DNA of 32,100 nt from contig NZ_KZ319305.1 in NCBI RefSeq assembly GCF_002744755.1, positions 1 to 32,100 of the forward strand. The letters are read 5' to 3'. Positions 8,002 to 15,865 of the stretch are shown piece after piece; position 1 is the first letter of the stretch; each line of letters begins with the position of its first letter. The notes below the pieces were generated by a model. The model was given only the letters and a program-made list of their open reading frames with translations. It ran no database searches and had not been told where the DNA came from. The DNA is from Leeuwenhoekiella nanhaiensis (GTDB lineage Bacteria; Bacteroidota; Bacteroidia; Flavobacteriales; Flavobacteriaceae). The position numbers and the translations under genes are program-made.

Positions 8002-8696
8002 GATGTTAAATTGAAATGGATTATTAAAAGGTTTAAAAGTTATTAGGCGTTTTTTTGGAGGATATTATTCGACCCAAATTTTGTCTATAGCATAATTGAC
8101 TCCGGTGGCCGGAAAGCCATAAAATTGAATCAGCGCGCTATCTACATCGGCAATGTTAAAAGCAGACGGGCTCTCAGTCGTAGCGTCCTTGGTGGTTAGC
8201 TGTTCAAGCGGAATACTGATTACTTTTTCGCTGTTTACTCCCATAGCGTTTATTGAACCGTGAAAGGGGACGTGATTTTCTTTGTTGCCCCTCCAGAATG
8301 CGCGGTTTGCACCGTTAGACCACATATTGAGATATACCCGGGCAAAATTGCTTTCGCCTTTAAAGGCGATTTTGATGGTTTTGTATTGAGATAGATCCAT
8401 ATTCAGCGCCCGTTCCCTGTTGCCGCCATAGGTAATACTCATCGAACTTGCGGTGCCAAAGCCGGTACTGCTAATGAGCGCACCTTTTTGAATAGCGAGT
8501 TGAAAGAGTTGTTGATAGGGATTTTCGGTCACGTTATAGGTGATGTAGCGTGTGCCGCCCAGAATGTTCTCTCCGGGTTGTTCAATTTTTATTTTTTCGG
8601 CCTGTAGCGTCGTAATTTGTTTTAAGGGTCCGGTTGTAAAATCGTCCCAAATCTGTTGTGCTTCCGCGAAAGCGATGCTAAAAACGATTGCTAAAA
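7942..8696 (-). repeat. 41-nt direct repeat encoding the signal peptides of two adjacent genes
   Basis: Bases 7942-7982 and 8656-8696 are identical over 41 nt. The similarity continues through the start codons (ATTTTTTTCATGATG in both). The shared part encodes most of the two signal peptides and stops at the mature proteins. This points to duplication or gene conversion limited to the export signal. Confidence 0.85.
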
Positions 8697-8715
8697 GAAA
8701 TAATATTTTTTTCAT
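8065..8715 (-). CDS. Secreted beta-sandwich (CBM11/CIA30-like) protein
   Basis: The 216-residue exported protein has a signal peptide ending AFAEAQ. The mature part starts with IWDDFTTG, has a central run ...MDLSQYKTIKIAFKG, and closes with YAIDKIWVE. This pattern is typical of galactose-binding-like/CBM11 or CIA30 beta-sandwich domains, in which a final strand reads 'D.I.V'. A carbohydrate- or surface-binding role is plausible but not shown. It lies 16 bp after the OmpA-domain gene, so the two are very likely co-transcribed. Confidence 0.75.
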   Translation of the reverse strand: MKKILFLLAIVFSIAFAEAQQIWDDFTTGPLKQITTLQAEKIKIEQPGENILGGTRYITYNVTENPYQQLFQLAIQKGALISSTGFGTASSMSITYGGNRERALNMDLSQYKTIKIAFKGESNFARVYLNMWSNGANRAFWRGNKENHVPFHGSINAMGVNSEKVISIPLEQLTTKDATTESPSAFNIADVDSALIQFYGFPATGVNYAIDKIWVE

Positions 8716-8731
8716 GATGCTAAATAGATGA

Positions 8732-10051
8732 TTAAAGTTTAGAAATCGTTACACGACGGTTCAGGGCCTTAGCCGTGGCGCTACTTTCCGTTGAAACAGG
8801 CTCAGAAGATCCTTTTCCGGCAGTTTGAAGCCTCGAGCTATCTATACCAAATTGACCAACCAAAGCTTCTTTCACCGCTTCGGCTCTGCTTTCAGATAAA
8901 GGCACGTTCAAAGAAGCATCCCCGTCAGAATCGGTATGTCCGGTAATCAGGTAGTTGCCGTTAGCATCGCTTTGTATAGCTTGCGCGATTTGCTTGAGGC
9001 TGGCATATGAGGCAGGCTGAATGCTGGCACTACCGCTGTCAAAGGTGATTCCATAAGCGGTATGAGTGCCGTTTTTAAAGAGGCGCTCTCCACTCTCTAC
9101 GCCGGTAGCAAATCTGACGTTGCCCAGATAGAAGTATTCATTTTCAGGACTTACGCTGCTTTCAAAGCGTAGCGTACGGTAATTAAGGTTGTCATCAGCC
9201 CCACGTGGAATATCGAGCACTTTATCCTGATCAACATAGACTTTAATGCGACTGCCTTTTTTTAAGATGGCGATGTGGTAGGGGATACCGCTTTTTCCGG
9301 TTTTTGAAAATGCAGGATGGTTGTTGCTTCCTGAAACATTCATCCCCTTTTGAGCAGTTTTCTTATCAAGTACTACTGCGCGGGCTGATGCCGAATTGCT
9401 CAGACTTATGGTGGTCACTTCTTTTCCGTAACTAAACTTGTCCATATACATATTGGGGTTTTCAAGTTCAGAGAGCACCACATTTACATAGCGTTTAAAG
9501 GCATAGGTGTCTGCGTCAAAATCGTAAAGCATATCAAACTCAAGCGTAAAGTCTTCCGGTAAATCCTGAGGAATCCCTTCAAACACATAAGTGCCCCAGC
9601 CGTTACCTATACGCAGCCATTTACCGGGAAGCGTTGAGAGTGTTACGACCTCTGCGCTGGAGTTGGTATTCCATTTTTGAGGTAAATCACCCACAGAATC
9701 TTCAGAGAAATCTTCAAAAGCCACCAGATTTGTACCCGGCACAAAGTCGTATTTGCTGTAGGCTTCAAAGCCCGCTTCGCCATAGCTTTCTGCAGTTTCA
9801 TCAGGATAATCCATTTCTCCGGCTCCCATTTCGTCCATTTCCATATCGCTGCCGTCTATAGAAGGTATAGAATCACCTTCATCAAGGCCTAAAATTTTAT
9901 CCACCTGTTTATCGGCTTTGTCTTCGAGGCTTTTCGTGGTTTTGTCCAGCTTCTGCTCGAGTTTTTTAGTCAGTTTTTTTAAGAATTGGGCTTCGGTGTT
10001 GCTGCTGTAGCACAAGGCCATCAAAAGCAGTAAAAAAGTAATGCGTCTCAT
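8732..10051 (-). CDS. OmpA-family outer-membrane/periplasmic protein with coiled-coil and jelly-roll region
   Basis: The 439-residue protein has a signal peptide (about 1-21) and a Lys-rich amphipathic helix/coiled coil (about 23-53). An acidic linker follows. A beta-rich LamG-like segment (about 105-315) contains a typical FEDFS...LPQKW opening. The C-terminal OmpA domain (about 325-439) has the peptidoglycan-binding pattern TGHTDSDGD...N..LSESRAEAV and ends NRRVTISKL. It probably tethers an envelope structure to peptidoglycan. It is the first gene of a leftward run of four exported proteins. It is divergent from an ECF sigma factor 114 bp away, which could control it. Confidence 0.85.
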   Translation of the reverse strand: MRRITFLLLLMALCYSSNTEAQFLKKLTKKLEQKLDKTTKSLEDKADKQVDKILGLDEGDSIPSIDGSDMEMDEMGAGEMDYPDETAESYGEAGFEAYSKYDFVPGTNLVAFEDFSEDSVGDLPQKWNTNSSAEVVTLSTLPGKWLRIGNGWGTYVFEGIPQDLPEDFTLEFDMLYDFDADTYAFKRYVNVVLSELENPNMYMDKFSYGKEVTTISLSNSASARAVVLDKKTAQKGMNVSGSNNHPAFSKTGKSGIPYHIAILKKGSRIKVYVDQDKVLDIPRGADDNLNYRTLRFESSVSPENEYFYLGNVRFATGVESGERLFKNGTHTAYGITFDSGSASIQPASYASLKQIAQAIQSDANGNYLITGHTDSDGDASLNVPLSESRAEAVKEALVGQFGIDSSRLQTAGKGSSEPVSTESSATAKALNRRVTISKL

Positions 10052-10095
10052 AGTATTAAGTTTTAAGATTTACCTTTTATGCTTTCAGTATTAAA

Positions 10096-10146
10096 AGGTT
10101 AACATCATTTTTAAAAAATTGTATTTTTAGTTTTGAATGTTAACCT
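10096..10146. promoter_or_regulatory. Perfect inverted repeat in the divergent OmpA / sigma-factor promoter region
   Basis: AGGTTAACAT at 10096-10105 and its exact reverse complement ATGTTAACCT at 10137-10146 are centred 41 bp apart (about four helical turns). Each contains the palindrome GTTAAC. A -7-like box TAGTTTTG (consensus TAnnTTTG) lies between them at 10128-10135, reading toward the sigma gene. No good -33 element is seen. The pair may be an operator or part of autoregulated ECF promoters. A second hairpin (ACCTTTTA / TAAAAGGT, 10072-10099) overlaps the left arm. Confidence 0.5.
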
Positions 10147-10165
10147 ATTGCCCTAAGCTTCATAA

Positions 10166-10705
10166 ATGATTGAAGAACCAACGCTTGAACAACTGAGAAC
10201 GGGAGATGCTGCGGCCTACGCTAAAATTTATGAGGCCTATCGCAGTAGCTTTATTGGTTTTGCCAGGAAGTATGAACTTTCTGAAGACCAGATTTTAGAG
10301 GTCTATCAGGATAGTGTGGTAAAACTGTACGAGAACGTGATGAGCGGAAAGCTAAGCACCCTCACGAGTACGCTTAAAACATATTTGTTCAGCATTGGAA
10401 AATTTAAAATATATGAGCATTTGCGGTATAGTCAAAAGCGTATTACCCGCGATGAGTTAGACTTTCAAGGCGAAGCCTTTGAACAGCCTGATTTTGAAGA
10501 AACCCCGCTTAGTGAATGGCAAGTCTCTTTGCGAAAACATTTTGAAACCCTGGGAACGCGCTGCAAAATGCTGTTGACCTGCTTTTACCTCAAGGGAATG
10601 AGCCTGAAGGATATTCAGGAAGCAGAGCAGTATGAAAACATCAATACGGTTAAGGCTGCAAAATCCAGGTGTATGAAGCAGTTAAAAGAAAAAATGATCC
10701 CCTAG
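10166..10705 (+). CDS. ECF-type RNA polymerase sigma factor
   Basis: The 179-residue protein has sigma region 2 (about 20-85), with the core-binding pattern FARKYELSEDQILEVYQDSVVKLYEN. Region 4 (about 125-175) reads CKMLLTCFYLKGMSLKDIQ..., followed by a basic recognition-helix end (KAAKSRCMKQL). This is the two-domain layout of ECF sigma factors. It is probably kept inactive by the protein encoded just downstream, whose likely start is 2 bp after this stop. The divergently transcribed envelope operon is the nearest candidate regulon. Confidence 0.9.
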   Translation: MIEEPTLEQLRTGDAAAYAKIYEAYRSSFIGFARKYELSEDQILEVYQDSVVKLYENVMSGKLSTLTSTLKTYLFSIGKFKIYEHLRYSQKRITRDELDFQGEAFEQPDFEETPLSEWQVSLRKHFETLGTRCKMLLTCFYLKGMSLKDIQEAEQYENINTVKAAKSRCMKQLKEKMIP

Positions 10706-10707
10706 TC

Positions 10708-11439
10708 ATGAATAGAGAAGAACTTGTTGAACGCTATTTTACAGGACGGCTTAGTGAAGACGAGGCCCGTCAACTTAATGATGCATTGCAAAAGGATGCT
10801 GCGTTTGCTGAAGAATTTGAGCTTGAAAAGGATTTGCAGGCTGCTCTAATAGATAAGGATAAGACCGCTCTCAAATCAAAGCTTGTAAGTCTGGAGGCCG
10901 AAAAATTCCCGAAAGATCAAAAATCTTCTAATCTAAAATGGTGGCGCTATGCCGCGGCTGCAATTTTAATTATCGGTTTGAGTCTGTTTGGAGCACTTTT
11001 TATGGGTGATCAGTCCACACCCGAAGAATTATATGCTGCCAATTTTGAGCCTTATCGCAATATTATCGCGCCTGTGGTGCGGGGCGAAAACACAGAAGGT
11101 TTACTTGAAAAAAGCTTTGCGCTGTATGAACGGGGTGACTACAATCAGGCTGAACAAGATTTTAGTACGTTGTATGAGGCAACCGGTGACCGGTATCTGT
11201 TATTTTACCGGGGTAACGCGCTTTTGGCTTTGGGACGCACCGAAGAAGCGATTACCATTTTTAAATCCCATCAGGAAACCCAAGATAATTTTTACTACAA
11301 GTCCAGATGGTATCTGGCATTGGCTTATTTAAAGATGGATAAGAAGTCTGAAGCTGTTTCCATTCTTGAGGAAATCGTTACCAATAACTCGTACAATGCT
11401 GACAAGGCAGAGGATTTGCTTAAAGAGCTTGAATACTAA
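10708..11439 (+). CDS. Membrane-anchored TPR protein, probable anti-sigma partner
   Basis: I chose the ATG at 10708, 2 bp after the sigma stop. An upstream ATG at 10669 would overlap the sigma gene and add 13 unlikely residues. From 10708 the protein opens MNREELVERYFTGRLSEDE, typical of short anti-sigma N-terminal helices. One TM helix follows (about residues 79-99, YAAAAILIIGLSLFGALFM), then a periplasmic part with two or three TPR units (about 120-240). A cytoplasmic sigma-binding end plus a periplasmic protein-interaction end fits a signalling anti-sigma factor, though no canonical zinc-binding motif (HxxxCxxC) is present. Length is 243 residues. Confidence 0.75.
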   Translation: MNREELVERYFTGRLSEDEARQLNDALQKDAAFAEEFELEKDLQAALIDKDKTALKSKLVSLEAEKFPKDQKSSNLKWWRYAAAAILIIGLSLFGALFMGDQSTPEELYAANFEPYRNIIAPVVRGENTEGLLEKSFALYERGDYNQAEQDFSTLYEATGDRYLLFYRGNALLALGRTEEAITIFKSHQETQDNFYYKSRWYLALAYLKMDKKSEAVSILEEIVTNNSYNADKAEDLLKELEY

Positions 11440-11610
11440 ATTTCTATTTTTAAATAATAGGATATAGCATTGTCGATTGGAATTTCCTTATAGGAATTCA
11501 TTTGAGGTAACACGCTATATTTTAATTATTTAAACTAGATTGCGTATGTATTATTTCGATTTTGATTATAATCTTTAAAGACAGAAGTCATCTTAGACTT
11601 GATTATTGCT

Positions 11611-12555
11611 ATGGATGCATTTATTGAACAATCAAAAAAATGGTTAAAAAGGAATATGACATGGGTTTATTTCACTCTGTCTTTGATCCTTATTTTATTT
11701 CCGAATTCTATCTTTTCACCATTTGGTGAAGTTGCTAATAGAGTTATTGAAAAAATTGGTTTTGTTGCTTTAACCTCAGGTGTTTTTGCTGGAGTTTTAA
11801 AATCAATTCAGTTTTCAGGTTTATTTAAGGAAGAACTAACGAGAGTAATATCTGGATCTGATTTTCTAAATAATAGGAAAGATTTACCTGAGTTATGGAA
11901 ACGAATATCAAAAACAATTTATTTTGAAAAATTTCCTGAAATAGGCTCTCAATTAGAGGATCGAATTCTTGAAACGTATTTTCCTATGAATAAGAATCAT
12001 TACAATGAAGATGTAGTTGTTTCAATAGTAATTCATAGTATAACAGATGATTTTGTTATAAACTATACCCAAACTATGGAATACTGTGCAGTACTAGATT
12101 CTGAAAGTAATTCTTCTGTTGTTCAATACACTCAATCAATTACGGATAATACAGCAGTAGATGAAAAAAATGATTTATTGCTCTTTGAAGTTGATGGCAT
12201 TGATCGTAAGGATAATCGGGTTAGTGACGACAATATTGAAAAGGATGGTAAGAAAAAGTATTTTTATAGTGTAAACATTGAGGGTAAAAAAAGGTTTAAA
12301 ATTCTTTTGAGATTTCAAAATACTTATTCTCTGAAAGGAGAAAATTTCAAATTGCTTAGATTTAATACAATTACGCGTAATGTTGACGTTACAGTATCAC
12401 ACCCAGAAGATGTTGAAGTTTCTTTTTTTAATATTGGCCTAATTAATGATTTTAAACCTATTCATACTGATATCAAAAACTCATTAAGTAGGAGGCATAG
12501 AGAAGATATAATACTTCCAAAACAGGGTTTTGGACTTAGTTTTAACAAAAGATAA
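11611..12555 (+). CDS. Two-TM membrane protein of unknown function
   Basis: The ATG at 11611 gives 314 residues; a TTG at 11599 in the same frame is a less likely start. Two hydrophobic helices are seen near the N-terminus (WVYFTLSLILILFP and IGFVALTSGVFAGVL). About 230 residues of soluble, mixed alpha/beta sequence follow, including an unusually strand-rich part (YTQSITDNTAV, KRFKILLRFQNTY). I recognise no family or catalytic motif. The gene stands alone, is distinctly AT-rich compared with the sigma operon before it and the esterase region after it, and has its own terminator. The TM-plus-soluble-domain layout is shared with some membrane-acting defence effectors, but nothing in the sequence proves that. 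Confidence 0.7.
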   Translation: MDAFIEQSKKWLKRNMTWVYFTLSLILILFPNSIFSPFGEVANRVIEKIGFVALTSGVFAGVLKSIQFSGLFKEELTRVISGSDFLNNRKDLPELWKRISKTIYFEKFPEIGSQLEDRILETYFPMNKNHYNEDVVVSIVIHSITDDFVINYTQTMEYCAVLDSESNSSVVQYTQSITDNTAVDEKNDLLLFEVDGIDRKDNRVSDDNIEKDGKKKYFYSVNIEGKKRFKILLRFQNTYSLKGENFKLLRFNTITRNVDVTVSHPEDVEVSFFNIGLINDFKPIHTDIKNSLSRRHREDIILPKQGFGLSFNKR

Positions 12556-12700
12556 ATCAGAATAACTAAAGTGAATGTATATATTTGTTTGAACATCAAT
12601 TACTCAATCATTTAAAAGACTAGATTATTATGGAAAAAAGTAAAGAATTATTAACGGTAGTGATGGATTACTAGGATAAGCAAAATCCTTAGAAATAAAA

Positions 12701-12736
12701 ACAAAAGCTGGATTCACATCCAGCTTTTGTGTTTTT
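12701..12736 (+). terminator. Rho-independent terminator
   Basis: ACAAAAGCTGGA / TCCAGCTTTTGT (12701-12712 and 12719-12730) forms a perfect 12-bp stem with loop TTCACA, followed by GTTTTT. It is about 145 bp after the two-TM gene, just past a 14-codon ORF at 12630-12674 (ATG to TAG) that may be a remnant. Confidence 0.9.
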
Positions 12737-12753
12737 AAAAATAGCACAATCTC

Positions 12754-12894
12754 ATGAAGTGCATAATTGAAAATAGCGAGGGTAAGTTCTTACTATTTTT
12801 TAATTTTCAGACCATTATTAAGAAAGAAGAATTGTTTAAAGAGGCTGTGTTAAAACAGTTTGAAACTACCGAAGAGCTCAACAGTTTTTTCTAA
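12754..12894 (+). CDS. Possible 46-residue protein of unknown function
   Basis: An ATG-to-TAA frame of 47 codons follows the terminator. The product would be soluble and Lys/Glu-rich, starting MKCIIENSEGKF and ending TTEELNSFF. No ribosome binding site or family match is evident. It lies in the 430-bp stretch between the two-TM gene and the broken secreted-protein gene (12556-12983). Apart from the terminator and a 14-codon ORF, I see nothing else there. It may be a small gene or a gene remnant. Confidence 0.3.
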   Translation: MKCIIENSEGKFLLFFNFQTIIKKEELFKEAVLKQFETTEELNSFF

Positions 12895-12983
12895 GTGACT
12901 GGAAAAATGGGGTAATAGCTTAGCAAGCTTTTAATCTACTATTTACCAAAATAGTTAAATTAGAGTTTCATTTTTACGTGCTT

Positions 12984-13709
12984 ATGAGAACAACTTTTAG
13001 AATATTCGTGTTAGTGCTAGGCTTTATAAGTCAGGGATTACAGGCACAGTTTGCAACCCGAAACCTATATTAGGAACAGGCCGCTGAATCTTTTGTGCCC
13101 TTAAAATATATAGACGCTGATGGGAATAGTATTGAGGGATATGGTTTCCCCAACCCTACAGCAGCAGATGCCATTGTTTTTACCGCAACTAAGCCGGAAG
13201 GAACAACAAAAGACTGGAAATCTGTCAAGGTGCGATACGTGGAGTTGTATAAAAAAGACAATTTGATAGACGCCCTTAAAGAAGTGATGGGCAAACGCTA
13301 TGTCGATTCGCTGGTGCCTAAAGAAAAGCAGGAAAAAGCAGCCGCTTCAGCCGAGATTGATACAGTCAAACTGTATTATCTGCGAAAGATGAAAGGTGCG
13401 GTGGGTAATGGTCTTAACGAACTCGTTTACGATTACGGAGACATTCGTGTTTTTAGAGCTTTGAACTGGAAGGGTTATTATGCGATTCACGATCTCATCT
13501 TTATCCAAACCGGGGATGCCTCGGTTTATGATAGTGACACATACTTCCTCAACTACAATAACGAAAAAGCTTTCAAACGATCTGCTGAACGTATTTTTAG
13601 CGATTGCCCGAAGCTTTTAGAACAGATTGAAGCGGGTAACTACTATCCCAAACTTCCGCAGCATTATAAAAAACTTGCCAAAGATTATCTGGAGCTTTGC
13701 AAAGGTTAA
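12984..13709 (+). pseudogene. Secreted-protein gene interrupted by an in-frame TAG after the signal peptide
   Basis: From ATG 12984 the frame gives a clear Sec signal peptide (FVLVLGFISQGLQAQ), reaches ...RNLY, and meets TAG at 13071-13073. The same frame then continues without a break for 211 codons to 13709. Only a GTG at 13095 could restart it, and that product would lack the signal peptide. The downstream part has normal codon use and patterns seen in small Flavobacteriia envelope proteins (FVPLKYIDADGNSIEGYGFP; ...DYLELCKG). One substitution would restore a 241-residue exported protein. Function is unknown. The end overlaps the convergent hydrolase gene by 4 bp. Confidence 0.7.
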
Positions 13710-14593
13710 GAAGCCAAATGCTCCTTAAAAAAAGCAATCGTGCGTTCCCAGGCTAATTCGGCAGCTTCTTTGTCATAGCGTGGTGTCGTGGTATTGTGAA
13801 ATCCGTGATTGACATCCGGGTACATAAACATCCCGTACTCTTTGCTGTATTCTTTCAGCTTGGCTTCATAAGCGGGCCAGCCGGCATTTATACGCTCGTC
13901 AAGCCCGGCGTATTGCAATAACAACGGAGCCTGTATCTGGTCAACGTCTTCAGTAGGTTGCCCGCCGTAAAAAGGTACCGATGCAGCAAGATCAGGAACT
14001 TTAACCGCCATCATATTAGAGATCGATCCGCCAAAGCAAAAGCCTACAACACCTACTTTACCGTTACAGTCCGGGTGAGATTTCAGGTATTCATACGCGG
14101 CTATAAAATCTTCGAGCATTTCTTTACTATCCCGCTGGCGTTGCAGGGCCCGGCCCTCATCGTCATTACCGGGATAACCGCCCAGCGGAGTCAGGGCGTC
14201 AGGTGCGATGGTGATAAAGCCTGCAAGCGCTGCCTGTCGGGCTGTGTCTTCGATATAGGGGTTGAGTCCTCGATTTTCGTGAACCACCACAATACCGCCT
14301 AGTTTTTCCGTAGCATTTTTAGGTTTTGAAAGCAGAGCTTTGATTTCACCGCCTCCTTTGGGAGAATTATAAGTCATGTAGTCTGACTCCAAATCGGGAT
14401 GATTGGGATCAACCAGCATGGTGTTTTTATAATCGGGCATAAGAAAACTCAGCAAAGCAGGTACAGTAACACTTCCTGCCGCAAAGAGTGAAAGCTTTTC
14501 TACAAATTCCCGGCGTTCCAGTTTGTTATGCGCATAGGCATCATAGAGATCGAAAACTTCCTGACTGATATCTTCTTTTTTAAGCTTTTTCAT
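13706..14593 (-). CDS. Dienelactone-hydrolase-family enzyme, probable Tat export
   Basis: The 295-residue alpha/beta hydrolase of the DLH family has nucleophile C186 in GFCFGG. Other family residues are E106 in VVHENRG, D232 in GLDERI and H263 in VNHGFHN, giving the Cys-Asp-His triad plus the conserved Glu. The N-terminus has twin arginines (R27-R28 in ERREFVEKL) followed by a hydrophobic stretch (about 35-52), which suggests Tat-dependent export rather than a cytoplasmic enzyme. The substrate cannot be told; no chlorocatechol genes are near, so it is probably a general ester or lactone hydrolase. Confidence 0.85.
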   Translation of the reverse strand: MKKLKKEDISQEVFDLYDAYAHNKLERREFVEKLSLFAAGSVTVPALLSFLMPDYKNTMLVDPNHPDLESDYMTYNSPKGGGEIKALLSKPKNATEKLGGIVVVHENRGLNPYIEDTARQAALAGFITIAPDALTPLGGYPGNDDEGRALQRQRDSKEMLEDFIAAYEYLKSHPDCNGKVGVVGFCFGGSISNMMAVKVPDLAASVPFYGGQPTEDVDQIQAPLLLQYAGLDERINAGWPAYEAKLKEYSKEYGMFMYPDVNHGFHNTTTPRYDKEAAELAWERTIAFFKEHLAS

Positions 14594-14615
14594 AGGTGAA
14601 ATATTTTAGGCGAAT

Positions 14616-15788
14616 CTATTGAGTGATATACATTACAGCGGAATCCTCTATGTATTTTGAAGGGTTAAAAACCGAATCAAAATTTGCATCTACCTGATCT
14701 ATACTTTTTTCCAAACCCCTCAATTCGCTTCTAAATTCTTCTGCAAATGATTCATTTTTGGCAAATGTATTTATCAGCTCTTTATACTTTGCAATATTCC
14801 CCTTCATGCGAAGGGTTAATTGGCCAAAACGAAGTCGCAACGACTGGGTCTTCACCATAAAACGTTCTACCTCGGCCAGCCATTCTTTGGTATTTTGATT
14901 TTCTTTTTGGTTTATGGAATTACTGATGACTTTCCTTACTTTATTCTTTAGTGTTTCCCTTTCGCTGTCTAGTGTAGCTACCTGATATTGATTTAGGGTA
15001 TTCACATCAATGCTATAATACGCAGCCTGTTCCTGAAGCAAGCGCTTATATTCGTTTTCAAGTTTATTCAGCTCTTCATTGATGCTTTGCCATTCGTTAT
15101 CGATGATACTCTGCTGCTGGCTAAACTGACTTGCCGTATTGAGCACATGAAGCATTTGAGGAGTCTTATCACGCAAGTCCCTTCCGGCACCGCCTACAAG
15201 ATCAATCGCGGTAGAAATTCCGGTAGAAAAGGTTTGGTACAAAGAACCGTATAAAGGAACCTGACTGGAAGGTTCATTCAGCATGGTAAGGCTGTTGTTG
15301 ATTAAATCGAGCCAGTTGTCTTTTCCTTTTTTGCGGGAATACCAGTCCTCATACTCCTTATACCATTGTTTGTAAGAGTTGTATTGAGTAGGATTATTCA
15401 TTGCGGCCACTTTGCTGAAAAATTCCTGAGAAGAAAGTAAAAGGTTGCTGGGCTTTATGTCGCGGTGAATGCTCATCAACTCGGTAAAGGCGAGCTGTCC
15501 GTTTAATTTAAGTTGAATTTTTTTGGAATTTTCGAGCAGGGTAATGCGGTTTTCCTGTTTTGAAATAATGCTGTCCAAACTGCCTAAACGCTGGCTTGTA
15601 CTATTAGGGTTGAGGTCTGAGAATTCATTTTGCAGGGATTTTAATTTTACCGCATTTGCTTCAAGCTGTTTGTTGAGATTAAGGAGCAGGGAATCGCGCT
15701 CTTTGATTATCTGGGCAGTAACCTGATCTTGCGCCACAGCGCTAAGGCTTAGTAACAAACAGCTTAGGAAGCCAAAAAATCGTATCAT
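14616..15788 (-). CDS. Secreted coiled-coil protein of unknown function
   Basis: The 390-residue protein has a Sec signal peptide (FGFLSCLLLSLSAVAQ) and is then almost entirely helical. Heptad-like Leu/Glu/Lys/Gln stretches occur at about 25-100 and 215-350. No enzymatic motif or recognised family is seen. It is probably periplasmic. It lies 22 bp upstream of the hydrolase gene in the same direction, so the two could share a transcript. Confidence 0.75.
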   Translation of the reverse strand: MIRFFGFLSCLLLSLSAVAQDQVTAQIIKERDSLLLNLNKQLEANAVKLKSLQNEFSDLNPNSTSQRLGSLDSIISKQENRITLLENSKKIQLKLNGQLAFTELMSIHRDIKPSNLLLSSQEFFSKVAAMNNPTQYNSYKQWYKEYEDWYSRKKGKDNWLDLINNSLTMLNEPSSQVPLYGSLYQTFSTGISTAIDLVGGAGRDLRDKTPQMLHVLNTASQFSQQQSIIDNEWQSINEELNKLENEYKRLLQEQAAYYSIDVNTLNQYQVATLDSERETLKNKVRKVISNSINQKENQNTKEWLAEVERFMVKTQSLRLRFGQLTLRMKGNIAKYKELINTFAKNESFAEEFRSELRGLEKSIDQVDANFDSVFNPSKYIEDSAVMYITQ

Positions 15789-15865
15789 CTATAACGAAGG
15801 TTTTAAAGTATATTCCAAAAATAGGAAATAAAGCCTTCCGATTTTTAGTGCTTCTGCTTCAAGTA

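Noticed and set aside
10669-10707. Upstream ATG start for the TPR/anti-sigma protein
   Set aside because: It would overlap the sigma gene and add residues unlike the family; ATG 10708 fits better.
11599-11610. TTG start for the two-TM protein
   Set aside because: An ATG four codons later is the more likely start.
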